DNA of 39,939 nucleotides from Gammaproteobacteria bacterium (GCA_026197075.1 JAPHQV010000054.1:1-39939); one strand, 5' to 3'; positions 1 through 7,302 are shown, counted from the first letter of the stretch. Numbers and translations: made by a program. Notes: generated by a model not told the origin, from the letters alone.

Positions 1-152
1 CATTGCCGGCCATCAAGGGCATCTGGTGAGCAATGCAGGGCTTCTTACGAATGTGCTGGAGCGAATCAGTGCCTTGATGGTCATTGCCGGCCATCAAGGT
101 CGGCTGGTGAGCAATGCAGGGCTTCTCATGAATGTGCTGGAGCGAATCAGTG
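1..152. repeat. 81-bp tandem repeat, about 1.9 copies
   Basis: Bases 1-81 and 82-152 are near-identical copies with a period of 81 bp, and the array may continue left of the window. The junction contains a perfect 9-bp inverted repeat, CCTTGATGG (72-80) and CCATCAAGG (91-99), so each unit can form a hairpin. The period is a multiple of three, so one forward frame stays open through both copies, but it has no convincing ribosome binding site and runs into the start of the next gene. I read it as a noncoding repeat, or possibly the 3' end of a repetitive gene cut by the window edge. Confidence 0.75.
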
Positions 153-237
153 TATCCAAGGGAGATGTCTCTGACGTTATTTCGCAATTCTGCGCATTGA
201 TCATAACAAGTGACTATTTGAGTAATCTAGGAATAGC

Positions 238-1902
238 ATGCAAGTACTTAAAAAGCGTCACCTTACTACCACGTCACTGCATCAATCACCATTTTCAATC
301 TTAGGTGTGACGATCCGCGATGACCGCAGGCGCATCGTTGAGATGGCAGAAGAGAAATCTTTGGAGCTGGATTACGATGCATGCCAGAAGGCGCGGTCAG
401 ATTTGACGAACCCCCGGAACAGATTGGGTGCTGAGATCGCATGGCTGCCTGGGGTCTCACCCAGGAAGGCCTTACAGTTGTTGGAAAATATGCTCCAAGA
501 CCCTATGGCCGTCAGAGAAGAATCTGGCCTGCCAACACTCGCACACTTGAATTCGCTGGCCGCAGCGTTGGAGGCTGTGGATGGCGAGCACGATGCGGAC
601 GACTTGGCCCGCCTCATTCAGGAAGTCGCTTACCTCGCAGATGACCTTGATCCAGAAGATGTTCTGAGGGACATCAATGAAGACCGCGCCGTTTCCGGGT
701 TCCCGGAGGTGCGATCCTTTGAGCAGGTCGAATCCGAACTGGCAGAGCGCAAGCGATACTACCGTACCGCAATCAAGGACGCCCTCGACAGGTTGCCACC
801 CACGACGCTCATCGAAGTGATGACGGAAGTTGTGGATGAGGTTACTGCAGGCGGCGAGGATCATGCGCCTGAGCTGATTGATGAGCTTGTTGACGCCTAC
901 GAGGTTGAAACCCAGGGCTTCCTTCATATGGAAGGTGAAAACGTTCATAAGCTGATTAAAGCCGCTCGTGACTCGGCGAGCGCTGGCGAAGCAGCTGTTA
1001 AACCATATGTGGACAAGCTTGATGCCGTGGCACGCAATTGGGACAAAGTAGCACAGCCTATCCAACTAAGCGCTAAAGCGCGGGGCATCGATCATGAGGC
1101 AAGCCATGACTTGGCATATGAAATACGCAGCCTAGCCATCGACCTGTTCAACAAGCACGACATGCTGACGCAGTCCAAGAAGCTCACTGGATTGCTTCAG
1201 GAGTTGTTCGCCGAACTACCAGAAGTGTCCGAGCGAGTCGAGCAGGATGCGGATGCGCTTGCTGATATCTTTCGCGAGCGCAAGCAGGCCGTTGCGCATA
1301 GAGACGAGTGGGCGCGCGAGATAACTTACCGTGCTGAAATTGGTGTGATATTCAAGGACACACTGAGTATTTCGCCCGACGGCCTCTCCTGGAAAGGGAA
1401 GAGTTTTCCTCTAGACTCGATCACGCGGGTTCGATGGGGTGGCGTAAGTCATTCCGTTAACGGCGTGCCCACGGGAACGACCTACACGGTTGCGTTTGGA
1501 GACAGCCGCTCCGAGGCGGTTATCGAGCTAAATAAATCTGACATTTATGGTAGGTTTATCGAAAAACTTTGGCGAGCTGTCTGCATCCGCCTGCTGGGTG
1601 AGATGTTGGAGGCCCTAAAGGCTGGAAGCGACCTGTACTTCGGCGAAGCACTGCTTCATGATGACGGCGTTACCCTAGTGAAGCATAAGTTTCTTGGCGC
1701 CAATGAAAAAGTGCGGTGCACCTGGGGGCAGGTTCAGGTTTGGAGTGCAGATGGGTCGTTTTGCATCGGGGCCAAAGACAGCAAGAAAACTAATGTCTCC
1801 ATTTCCTATATCCACGTCGCAAACACGCACATTCTGGAACAGGCCATTCACATGGCTTTCAAAAAGCCCGGCTTGCGGCGACTGAGCGATTTGTTGCAAT
1901 GA
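238..1902 (+). CDS. J-domain-like protein with C-terminal PH-like repeats
   Basis: A 554-residue cytoplasmic protein with no signal peptide or membrane helix. Residues about 18-80 (from SPFSILGVTIRDDRRRIVE through NPRNRLGAEIAWLPG) resemble the J-domain-like start of a family of bacterial proteins usually annotated as DnaJ-like or hypothetical. The middle is acidic and helical. The last 200 residues hold two beta-rich stretches (near 365-430 and 465-540) that look like bacterial PH-like domains. The ATG at 238 has AGGA at 229-232. The gene lies inside the putative island that ends at the tRNA fragment at 2374-2418. Its role is unknown; a J-like domain suggests chaperone recruitment, but I cannot confirm the HPD motif, so Hsp70 stimulation is doubtful. 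Confidence 0.7.
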   Translation: MQVLKKRHLTTTSLHQSPFSILGVTIRDDRRRIVEMAEEKSLELDYDACQKARSDLTNPRNRLGAEIAWLPGVSPRKALQLLENMLQDPMAVREESGLPTLAHLNSLAAALEAVDGEHDADDLARLIQEVAYLADDLDPEDVLRDINEDRAVSGFPEVRSFEQVESELAERKRYYRTAIKDALDRLPPTTLIEVMTEVVDEVTAGGEDHAPELIDELVDAYEVETQGFLHMEGENVHKLIKAARDSASAGEAAVKPYVDKLDAVARNWDKVAQPIQLSAKARGIDHEASHDLAYEIRSLAIDLFNKHDMLTQSKKLTGLLQELFAELPEVSERVEQDADALADIFRERKQAVAHRDEWAREITYRAEIGVIFKDTLSISPDGLSWKGKSFPLDSITRVRWGGVSHSVNGVPTGTTYTVAFGDSRSEAVIELNKSDIYGRFIEKLWRAVCIRLLGEMLEALKAGSDLYFGEALLHDDGVTLVKHKFLGANEKVRCTWGQVQVWSADGSFCIGAKDSKKTNVSISYIHVANTHILEQAIHMAFKKPGLRRLSDLLQ

Positions 1903-2373
1903 CGTAATCCATTCAACTATGGGGCAGAACATATGGGATTTCCATCAAACCGATTCTGAGGGCACATTACGCTCTCTGTCTTCGATGCCAGGCTTCACGG
2001 TTAACTCCAGGCTCACCGTATTTCCATATACGTAATGCGGTTGCCTGCTGCATGCCTTGCCCTGTTTTTGGCATGGTAATTATCATCGTAGAATTACCAT
2101 CATTAAAAAATGCAAAAGTCCGAGCCCCATTGAAATACCCTTTTAAATCAATAGTATTTAAGATGTAATCCGCATCAGGGCACTATGGCTTGTGGTCAAA
2201 TCGAGCATTATAGTATAATATCAGCATTAACATTCTGCGCCCATCTCTTCCGGCTATGCACGATATTAATCGACTTGTGGTGGCCGATCTGGTTTGGCGA
2301 AGAGCAGATAACAAGCTGATAATACGCAGAATATGGACGATTAGCACCGATTAACGCTATTGCTTGTTCTGTT
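1903..2373. other. AT-rich noncoding end of putative island
   Basis: No credible gene is visible. The stretch is AT-rich, contains the inverted repeat at 2073-2100 and a TATAAT-like motif near 2214-2219, and runs into the tRNA-Arg fragment. This is the usual look of the inner arm of an integrated element next to its att site. Confidence 0.5.
2073..2100. repeat. 9-bp inverted repeat (possible operator or terminator)
   Basis: ATGGTAATT (2073-2081) and AATTACCAT (2092-2100) form a perfect inverted repeat around a 10-nt spacer, followed by an A-rich stretch. It lies 170 bp downstream of the J-domain-like gene. It could be a binding site for an element-encoded protein or a weak hairpin; nothing else indicates which. 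Confidence 0.45.
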
Positions 2374-2418
2374 CTCCGAAGGCGGGGGTCACAGGTTCGA
2401 ATCCTGTCGGGCGCGCCA
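2374..2418 (+). other. 3' half of tRNA-Arg(CCG): probable att site
   Basis: The sequence reads as anticodon loop CTCCGAA (2374-2380, anticodon CCG at 2376-2378), 3' anticodon strand GGCGG, variable loop GGGTC, a perfect T arm (ACAGG-TTCGAAT-CCTGT, 2391-2407), acceptor strand CGGGCGC, discriminator G and an encoded CCA (2416-2418). The 5' half is absent: the bases before the anticodon loop do not pair properly and no D arm is present. A precise 3' half starting at the anticodon loop is what tyrosine integrases leave at the distal end of an element inserted in a tRNA gene. By that geometry the intact tRNA and most of the element lie left of the window. The antisense frame across it translates as GAPDRIRTCDPRLRR, a well-known false protein. 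Confidence 0.85.
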
Positions 2419-2915
2419 TTTTCCCTTCTGCTTCGCACACCACCCACCCCCGTCATCGCGAGCCACCCGTCATTGCGAGCGAAGCGAAGCAATCTCCCAA
2501 AGCCCCCTCCAACCCCGTTTCTTGACCCCAAGCAAAACCCCTTAAGGCTTGAATCTCCACAGACATTGCGAGACCCTTACCCCAAGCCAAATAAAGCAGG
2601 CATGACTGATTCCGCGCTCCCCAACCCCCGGAGCTTGCGCCAGGCATGAAAAAGAATGAATCGGCGTATCCAGTGAACTTGTGCATCCTCATTCCGTCGG
2701 CTGAAATGCCGAACCCGGATAACTGTGCGCGCCTGAGCACCATGCTTTGTAGGGGTAGGATCTGGCGGGCATGACAGCTTGCCTGGAGGTGATGGCGATG
2801 CTTCGGATGCTAGACAGAATTGGTCATTCGCATGAATAGACCGACACAGCCTATCACCCAATATAGCTAATTTATGCGAATCGGCCTATTAAGCTGCTGG
2901 GCGGGAGCAAAGAAT
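2419..2915. other. Noncoding junction region with dispersed repeat
   Basis: No gene can be supported between the tRNA fragment and the membrane protein start. Bases 2469-2498 hold the dispersed motif CATTGCGAGCGAAGCGAAGC followed by AATCTCCC, with a degenerate partial copy just before it (2452-2467). The rest is mixed-composition sequence with short overlapping frames on both strands and no homology I recognise. Confidence 0.55.
2469..2498. repeat. Dispersed CATTGCGAGCGAAGCGAAGC repeat
   Basis: This motif and its AATCTCCC tail are familiar as a dispersed intergenic repeat in many bacterial genomes. It sits 50 bp beyond the tRNA-Arg fragment, in what should be chromosomal flank or a neighbouring element. 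Confidence 0.6.
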
Positions 2916-3344
2916 ATGCATACTGAAACAGTCGCAAGCGGCCGTCCTGGCTGGGTATGGGCGATCTCGATCTTCTTTGGGGTATCAGCTGGATGGACAC
3001 TTCTATCCTTTGCATTGATTCGCTCAGGAGCCGTCACACTCAACGCGGCGCAGATCGCGTATTTTGATAGTCTCAGCCCTTTAGACTACATATTCAGCAT
3101 CGGTATAGGGCTGGCAAACTTGCTCGGCGCCATCTCGCTCCTCCTGCTTCGAAAGATTGCTTTCTATCTCTTCGCATCGGCGTTAGTGGCCAATCTTCTG
3201 ATGACCCTGTGGCATATCGCGGCTAAGGGCTGGGTAGCAGCGATAGGAGATACGGGGTTGGTTGGCGCAATCATCGGCTTAGGCTTGCTGGTTATCGTCT
3301 GCGTGTATAGCCGCCGCCTTTTGAAACGAGGCGTTCTACGATGA
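2916..3344 (+). CDS. Small four-helix membrane protein, unknown function
   Basis: A 142-residue hydrophobic protein with four predicted membrane helices (near residues 13-33, 52-74, 76-98 and 112-134) and a basic C-terminus (YSRRLLKRGVLR). I chose the ATG at 2916 because GGGAG at 2902-2906 is well placed; an in-frame ATG at 2874 would add 14 polar residues with no clear ribosome binding site. No family recognised. It lies 100 bp upstream of the TIR/2TM gene on the same strand, so co-transcription is possible, but a functional link is inference only. Confidence 0.65.
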   Translation: MHTETVASGRPGWVWAISIFFGVSAGWTLLSFALIRSGAVTLNAAQIAYFDSLSPLDYIFSIGIGLANLLGAISLLLLRKIAFYLFASALVANLLMTLWHIAAKGWVAAIGDTGLVGAIIGLGLLVIVCVYSRRLLKRGVLR

Positions 3345-3444
3345 CGCGTTTGCTCAACACGTGGCTGCAGGCGACTTGCGAAGACACTCGCGTCCGTGGC
3401 GTCTCGTTAGCCAAGCCAGAACTCAAAAGAAAAGGTTAGCGGAT

Positions 3445-4131
3445 ATGGGAGATTTCCGACCTGCCTCATTGTTTATTTCTTACAGTCATAAGGATAAGCG
3501 CATAGTTTACCCTCTAGTCGATATGAATGAAGACCTACAGCGTGCAGCTTGGGTGGACTACCTGCATACAACACCTGGTAGTGACTGGAATGAAGAGCAT
3601 AAGAGCGCAATTAAACGCTCTTATCGGTTAATACTTCTCTGGTCTGTAAATTCGGCCCAATCAAAAACTGTAGAAAAAGAATGGAGATGGGCGCTTAAGT
3701 GTGGAACGCAAATCGTTCCTGTGCTGCTTGATGAGACTCCATTACCCCCAGAAGTATCACATCTTCACGGTGTTTCGCTGAAAGATTATGTGGTTACTCG
3801 TAGGGGAGGTCTCTCGCTAGGTCGTTTCCCGCCGTCGGAATGGATGGGGCTTGGTTCTGCATTCGATGTACTAGTGTTAATCATGAGTGCGCCATTATTT
3901 TTTGCTAGCGGTTGGCTGTTCTTGGAAGGTATTAGCCATGATTGGATTATTGTGAATATTCTAGCTTGGATATGTTTACCATTTTTTGCTTGGTATGCTT
4001 TAAATGCGGTGTTGCAAATCCCATTTCTAATCAAAAGGGGGAGACTCCGGCATCGCTTATCTAGGATTGTGGTTGAAAATCTGAAGGAGTGGGCGCGAGA
4101 AAACAGGGTGGCCCAACAAAAAGATGGCTAA
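3445..4131 (+). CDS. TIR domain protein with two C-terminal membrane helices
   Basis: A 228-residue protein. Residues 7-125 form a TIR domain: the first strand is SLFISYSHKDK, and the segment S73-x-x-V-x-x-E79-W matches the region holding the catalytic glutamate of NAD-cleaving TIR enzymes, making E79 the likely catalytic residue. Two membrane helices follow (about 138-162 and 167-194), then a basic, amphipathic tail. The ATG at 3445 follows AAAGG at 3431-3435; a GTG at 3361 in the same frame would add 28 residues unlike a TIR start. Such TIR proteins are common in phage defence, where NAD+ is consumed or turned into a signal. It is upstream of the TIR-TIR-SLATT cassette but separated by about 380 bp containing a repeat, so it may be independent. 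Confidence 0.8.
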   Translation: MGDFRPASLFISYSHKDKRIVYPLVDMNEDLQRAAWVDYLHTTPGSDWNEEHKSAIKRSYRLILLWSVNSAQSKTVEKEWRWALKCGTQIVPVLLDETPLPPEVSHLHGVSLKDYVVTRRGGLSLGRFPPSEWMGLGSAFDVLVLIMSAPLFFASGWLFLEGISHDWIIVNILAWICLPFFAWYALNAVLQIPFLIKRGRLRHRLSRIVVENLKEWARENRVAQQKDG

Positions 4132-4180
4132 TAGGTGGGCCTATCCGACGTCAAACTCTTCGCTGCGCTACGCGTTTTCC

Positions 4181-4261
4181 GATAAAAGGGGACACGATAA
4201 AAGGGGACAGATTTATTAGAAGCGGAGAAAAGGGGAAAACGCAAATAAATCTGTCCCCTTT
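4181..4261. repeat. Inverted repeat of the AAAAGGGGACAGATTTATT family
   Basis: AAAAGGGGACAGATTTATT (4199-4217) and its complement AATAAATCTGTCCCCTTT (4244-4261) face each other across 26 bp. A partial direct copy, GATAAAAGGGGACA, precedes it at 4181. Sequences of this type are found in REP-like elements and around REP-associated (IS200-like) transposases; no transposase gene is present here. A further copy lies at 6386-6405, on the other side of the TIR-TIR-SLATT cassette. Confidence 0.85.
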
Positions 4262-4514
4262 GGCGAGAAAATTGTGACTATGAATCCTTATCTTGGACAT
4301 TAGAGGCTTTTCAAATGATAGATATTGCAGGCGATTACGTGGAGGGTTGACGTGGTATCTTGAATACATGGGGTTTTGGGCTTGATCTCGATAAATTGCG
4401 ATAAGAAACCATCTGATCGCGAAAAGCTACCTGTCATGTCTTTTGCAGAGCAAATGCCGCGCCAGAATCTTTGTCCGGTAAGTAGGGGCGTAATTCACTA
4501 AATGGAGAGTCTGG
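4262..4514. other. Leader region of the TIR-SLATT cassette
   Basis: AT-rich sequence without a credible gene. A TTGACG at 4347-4352 lacks a convincing -10 at the usual distance, so I do not call a promoter, but transcription of the cassette most likely begins in this stretch. Confidence 0.4.
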
Positions 4515-4979
4515 ATGGTGTTCCCCGTAGCATATGCAGCAGTGGCAGGGGTTATTGGTATTGCGGGTTATTTGTATATAAATGGAAGGCCAACAAAAGT
4601 TTTTATTAGCTATCACTCTAAGGGGGACGGTCACTTTAAAAATATGATAATGGCATGGGCTAATAATGAAAAATTCAAACTCAATATTGAAGATTTCTCA
4701 ACAGATACGAATATAAAAAGCAAGGATGAGGCATACCTAAAGAGGCGGATGAGAGAGCAGATCAGAAAAGCCGACAATTTTATAGTGTTTATAGGTAAAG
4801 ATACGCATAAGAGGCCGTGGGTAGCCTGGGAAATCGAACAGGCTAAAGCCTTAAGTAAAAGAATTATTGCCGTAAAAGAAAATAGGAAACATATATCACC
4901 AAAGCCATTGCTGGGTAGTGGAGCTATTTGGGTCTACGGATTTTCAGCGAATGGCATACGGAACGCATTGAACACGTAA
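4515..4979 (+). CDS. Membrane-anchored TIR (ThsB-like) protein
   Basis: A 154-residue protein with one N-terminal membrane helix (residues 4-22) and then a TIR-like domain (28-152). The first strand is KVFISYHSKGD; the W102-V-A-W-E106 segment gives E106 as the probable catalytic glutamate. The fold and length resemble the Thoeris ThsB/DUF1863 group, although ThsB itself normally has no anchor. The ATG at 4515 follows GGAGAG at 4504-4509. Codon use is clearly AT-rich (some stretches about 35% GC by eye), unlike the GC-rich genes after 7300, which points to transfer. It is the first gene of a cassette: 37 bp separate it from the second TIR gene. Likely role: an NAD-dependent signal producer or sensor in phage defence (inference). 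Confidence 0.8.
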   Translation: MVFPVAYAAVAGVIGIAGYLYINGRPTKVFISYHSKGDGHFKNMIMAWANNEKFKLNIEDFSTDTNIKSKDEAYLKRRMREQIRKADNFIVFIGKDTHKRPWVAWEIEQAKALSKRIIAVKENRKHISPKPLLGSGAIWVYGFSANGIRNALNT

Positions 4980-5016
4980 AGCGAGAATGCAAAAAGAGAT
5001 AGAAAAGGAAATATGA

Positions 5017-5448
5017 GTGAGCACAAAACAAATACATGTTTTTGTAAGCCATTCATGGGCATATTCCAATCACTATACAACGCTGGCAGATTGGATTTTC
5101 AATAGGAGCTGGAGGGTTGGGCAGGCTTCATTAGATTTCAGGGATTATTCTGTCCCCCAGAATAACCCAATACATAATGCCAATAACGACGCTCAACTAC
5201 GGCGCGCACTCTACAACCAAATCTCCAAGAGCCACGTTATAGTGATTCCGACGGGAATGTATGCTAGTTACAGTAAATGGATACAAAAAGAAATTGATGG
5301 GTCGAGTATTTACGGCAAGGCTATTTTGGCGGTAAATCCATGGGGTGCCAAGAGGACTTCTGCAGATGTAAAAGATGCAGCAAGCAAAGTTGTAGGGTGG
5401 AATGCAGAGTCTGTTGTCGGCGGCATATGGGAGCTATACAAGCTGTGA
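5017..5448 (+). CDS. ThsB-like TIR domain protein
   Basis: A 143-residue soluble protein consisting of one TIR-like domain of the Thoeris ThsB type. Visible features are the first strand HVFVSHSWAYSNHY, the DYSVPQNNPIH motif (43-53) typical of ThsB-like proteins, and SYSKWIQKEIDGS, where E92 takes the place of the catalytic glutamate. In Thoeris, ThsB senses infection and makes a cyclic ADP-ribose-type signal from NAD+ that switches on ThsA. The start is GTG 5017 with AAGGA about 7 bases upstream; the nearby ATG at 5013 is out of frame. Its stop overlaps the GTG of the SLATT gene by four bases, so the two products are translationally coupled. No ThsA (SIR2-SLOG) gene is visible. Confidence 0.85.
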   Translation: MSTKQIHVFVSHSWAYSNHYTTLADWIFNRSWRVGQASLDFRDYSVPQNNPIHNANNDAQLRRALYNQISKSHVIVIPTGMYASYSKWIQKEIDGSSIYGKAILAVNPWGAKRTSADVKDAASKVVGWNAESVVGGIWELYKL

Positions 5449-6329
5449 GCGAAATCAAGGTAACAGAAAGTGATATGCCTGGTTTGTATCAATCTGCCGA
5501 TCAAGCTTCGCTCGATGCGCAAAAAATATATTTTAGAGGGCTAAGGTGGTACCTCATCCTATTAGTATGCGCGGCGTATATTTCGTATGCCCAGCCTAAT
5601 GACATTATTGGCGCTCTACTGTCTGCTGGGCTTTTTTTAATTACTCTTGGAATCCTAATTTTTATCCGTGTACAACGGCCTGATGATACTTGGTATAACG
5701 GAAGAGCCGTCGCTGAGTCTGTTAAGACAAGAGCTTGGAGATGGATGATGAGGGCCGACCCATACGAAGATTGTGATAACATTGAGATTGTATCAAAACA
5801 ATTTATCAGTGATCTAAAAGCAATACTTGAGCAAAACAAGAGCCTTTCTCATTCGCTTCAGTCCACAAGCGCCGTCAAAGACCCAGTATCACATTCAATG
5901 AAAGTCATTAGGGCTCTCCCGGTCGCAGATAGGCTCGCACTCTATGTCGACCAAAGAGTCCAAGATCAAGTTGAGTGGTATTGGCAAAAATCGCACTTTA
6001 ATAAGCGTCGAGCTCAACAATGGTTTTGGGTGTCTGTCTCGTTGCATGGTGCCGCTATTGCTATGTTGTTGTATCGAATAAATGACCCAACTCTTTCTCT
6101 TCCGGTTGAGGTTATTGCTACCACGGCAGGTGCAGCCTTCACGTGGCTTCAAGCAAAGAAGCATAACGAGTTGAATTCAGCCTATGCCATGACTGCTCAT
6201 GAGATAGTTCTCATAAAGGGTGAATCGGCTTCAGTCCATGGCGAAGAACAGCTATCGGAGTACGTGGTCAATAGTGAAACTGCGTTCTCTAGAGAACATA
6301 CCCAGTGGGCAGCCCGTAAGAGTAATTAA
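5445..6329 (+). CDS. SLATT/DUF4231 four-helix membrane protein, putative effector
   Basis: A 294-residue protein with two pairs of membrane helices: about 34-49 and 54-74, then 193-211 and 220-236. The second half carries the DUF4231/SLATT_1-type signature YVDQRVQDQVEWYWQK (167-182) just before its helix pair; the first half (VQRPDDTWYNGRAVAESVKTRAWR) fits a SLATT_3-like unit. SLATT proteins are predicted membrane effectors that respond to nucleotide signals and damage the membrane, usually beside SMODS cyclases or SLOG sensors. Here the partner is a ThsB-like TIR whose stop codon overlaps this GTG start (5445), with GGGAG at 5429-5433. In-frame ATGs at 5427 and 5475 are alternatives. The likely role is pore formation triggered by a TIR-made signal (inference). 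Confidence 0.8.
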   Translation: MSEIKVTESDMPGLYQSADQASLDAQKIYFRGLRWYLILLVCAAYISYAQPNDIIGALLSAGLFLITLGILIFIRVQRPDDTWYNGRAVAESVKTRAWRWMMRADPYEDCDNIEIVSKQFISDLKAILEQNKSLSHSLQSTSAVKDPVSHSMKVIRALPVADRLALYVDQRVQDQVEWYWQKSHFNKRRAQQWFWVSVSLHGAAIAMLLYRINDPTLSLPVEVIATTAGAAFTWLQAKKHNELNSAYAMTAHEIVLIKGESASVHGEEQLSEYVVNSETAFSREHTQWAARKSN

Positions 6330-6385
6330 TGAATAACAATGCCATTAAATCCGACGCTCGTTCCTCGAGCGCTTTATGGAACGGC

Positions 6386-6437
6386 AAAAGGGGACAGATT
6401 TATTTGACAGCAGCAATGTGATCAAGGGGTCAGAGTA
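6386..6437. repeat. AAAAGGGGACAGATTTATTT repeat plus GGGGTCAGAG motif
   Basis: Bases 6386-6405 repeat the arm found at 4199-4217, here as a single copy. Bases 6424-6436 (AAGGGGTCAGAGT) share their first 12 bases with the hairpins at 13206 and 26165. The pair lies just downstream of the SLATT gene and so closes the bracket around the cassette. Apart from these motifs, the 300 bp between 6330 and 6630 hold nothing I recognise. Confidence 0.75.
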
Positions 6438-6630
6438 CTTGAACCTACCTGAGTAGAGAAAATGCATGCCCAGCTGTATGTTCGAGAACAATAACAATGC
6501 AGGCAATAGCTCCATGCTGTGCGCCGCTTACCTTTCTATTAGAAGTCATTGAAAATCTGCGGCTTATTGGTCGTTGAAATCCTTTGGTAAGGGTTATAGT
6601 GTAGATGTATGGCTTGATGAGGAAACGGCA

Positions 6631-6861
6631 ATGTCAGTTACGTTGAAAGACGTTGAGAATCAGGTGGAGCAGCTAACGGAAGATGATCGAGCTCTGTTGG
6701 TAGAGCACCTGATCCGCTCCCTTGACTCTGGTGAGGATGTAGATGCTGAAAAAGCCTGGTTAGATGAAGCCGAAAGGCGGTACCAGGAATACAGAGCAGG
6801 GAAGCTCACTTCAAAAGCTGCAGACGCAGTATTTGAAGATGTGCTATCAAACCTTAAATGA
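6631..6861 (+). CDS. Addiction module antitoxin (Unstab_antitox family)
   Basis: A 76-residue acidic protein matching the short 'putative addiction module component' family (TIGR02574-like): it starts MSVTLKDVENQVEQLTEDD, continues LLVEHLIRSLD, and ends with a charged helix containing an AWLDEAERRYQEYRAGK-type segment. These proteins neutralise RelE/ParE-like toxins. TGAGGA at 6618-6623 selects the ATG at 6631; an ATG at 6574 would add 19 residues untypical of the family. Its stop overlaps the toxin start (ATGA at 6858), giving the usual antitoxin-first order and coupling. Confidence 0.85.
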   Translation: MSVTLKDVENQVEQLTEDDRALLVEHLIRSLDSGEDVDAEKAWLDEAERRYQEYRAGKLTSKAADAVFEDVLSNLK

Positions 6862-7148
6862 AGACCGTACGCTTTCTTTCTCCAGCGGAGAGAGAGATGG
6901 CGCAGGCGGCGCAGTACTATAATTCAAAGGTGCCAAATCTCGGCACCGAATTTCTTCGTGAAGTAAAGCATGCCGTAAAGCGGCTTGAGGCTGATCCTGA
7001 AGCGGTTCAAGCCGTTCGAGGTGATGTCAGGAGATGGCTGATTCGGCGTTTCCCATTTGGCATTCTTTATCGTGTAGATCCTGGGGAAATTGTAATTCTT
7101 GCTGTGATGCATTTGGCGCGACAGCCTGATTACTGGCATGGTCGATGA
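6858..7148 (+). CDS. RelE/ParE family toxin
   Basis: A 96-residue basic protein with the RelE/ParE fold pattern: an N-terminal strand and helix (MKTVRFLSPAEREMAQAAQYY), a central basic stretch (VRGDVRRWLIRRFPFGILYRV) and the ending VILAVMHLARQPDYWHGR. This ending is typical of ParE-like toxins paired with the TIGR02574-type antitoxin encoded upstream. The target is either ribosome-bound mRNA or DNA gyrase; sequence alone does not decide. A complete toxin-antitoxin pair at the right edge of the AT-rich block is consistent with stabilisation of the island. Confidence 0.88.
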   Translation: MKTVRFLSPAEREMAQAAQYYNSKVPNLGTEFLREVKHAVKRLEADPEAVQAVRGDVRRWLIRRFPFGILYRVDPGEIVILAVMHLARQPDYWHGR

Positions 7149-7205
7149 AAGCTTCTAGCAAGTAAATCCGGGGACAGGCCAAAGGGCCAAAGAAAAATGA
7201 CATGG

Positions 7206-7225
7206 ATTCCGGCATTCGCCGGAAT
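7206..7225. repeat. REP hairpin ATTCCGGC-attc-GCCGGAAT
   Basis: Perfect 8-bp inverted repeat with a 4-nt loop, followed by GACGG. It belongs to the same family as 12800-12825 and the cluster at 23150-23302. It sits between the toxin gene and the MscS gene. Confidence 0.85.
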
Positions 7226-7302
7226 GACGGAATGAATTGGTGATTTCCTAACCCGTAGGTGTGACTGGGCTCGATCCCCTGCCAAGTTTATATGGAAGCG
7301 CG

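Noticed and set aside
26-304. Forward reading frame through the 81-bp tandem repeat
   Set aside because: The frame stays open only because the period is a multiple of three. It lacks a clear ribosome binding site and overlaps the well-supported start of the gene at 238.
2374-2418. Functional tRNA-Arg gene
   Set aside because: The D arm and 5' acceptor strand are absent and the 5' anticodon strand pairs poorly, so no complete tRNA can form.
2208-2531. Reverse frame containing GAPDRIRTCDPRLRR
   Set aside because: This is the well-known false translation of the antisense of a tRNA 3' half; the tRNA-Arg fragment explains it.
4347-4368. Promoter for the TIR-SLATT cassette at TTGACG
   Set aside because: No acceptable -10 hexamer lies 15-19 bp downstream.
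4089-4369. Small frames on both strands around 4200
   Set aside because: They are translations of the AAAAGGGGACAGATTTATT inverted repeat and have no independent support.
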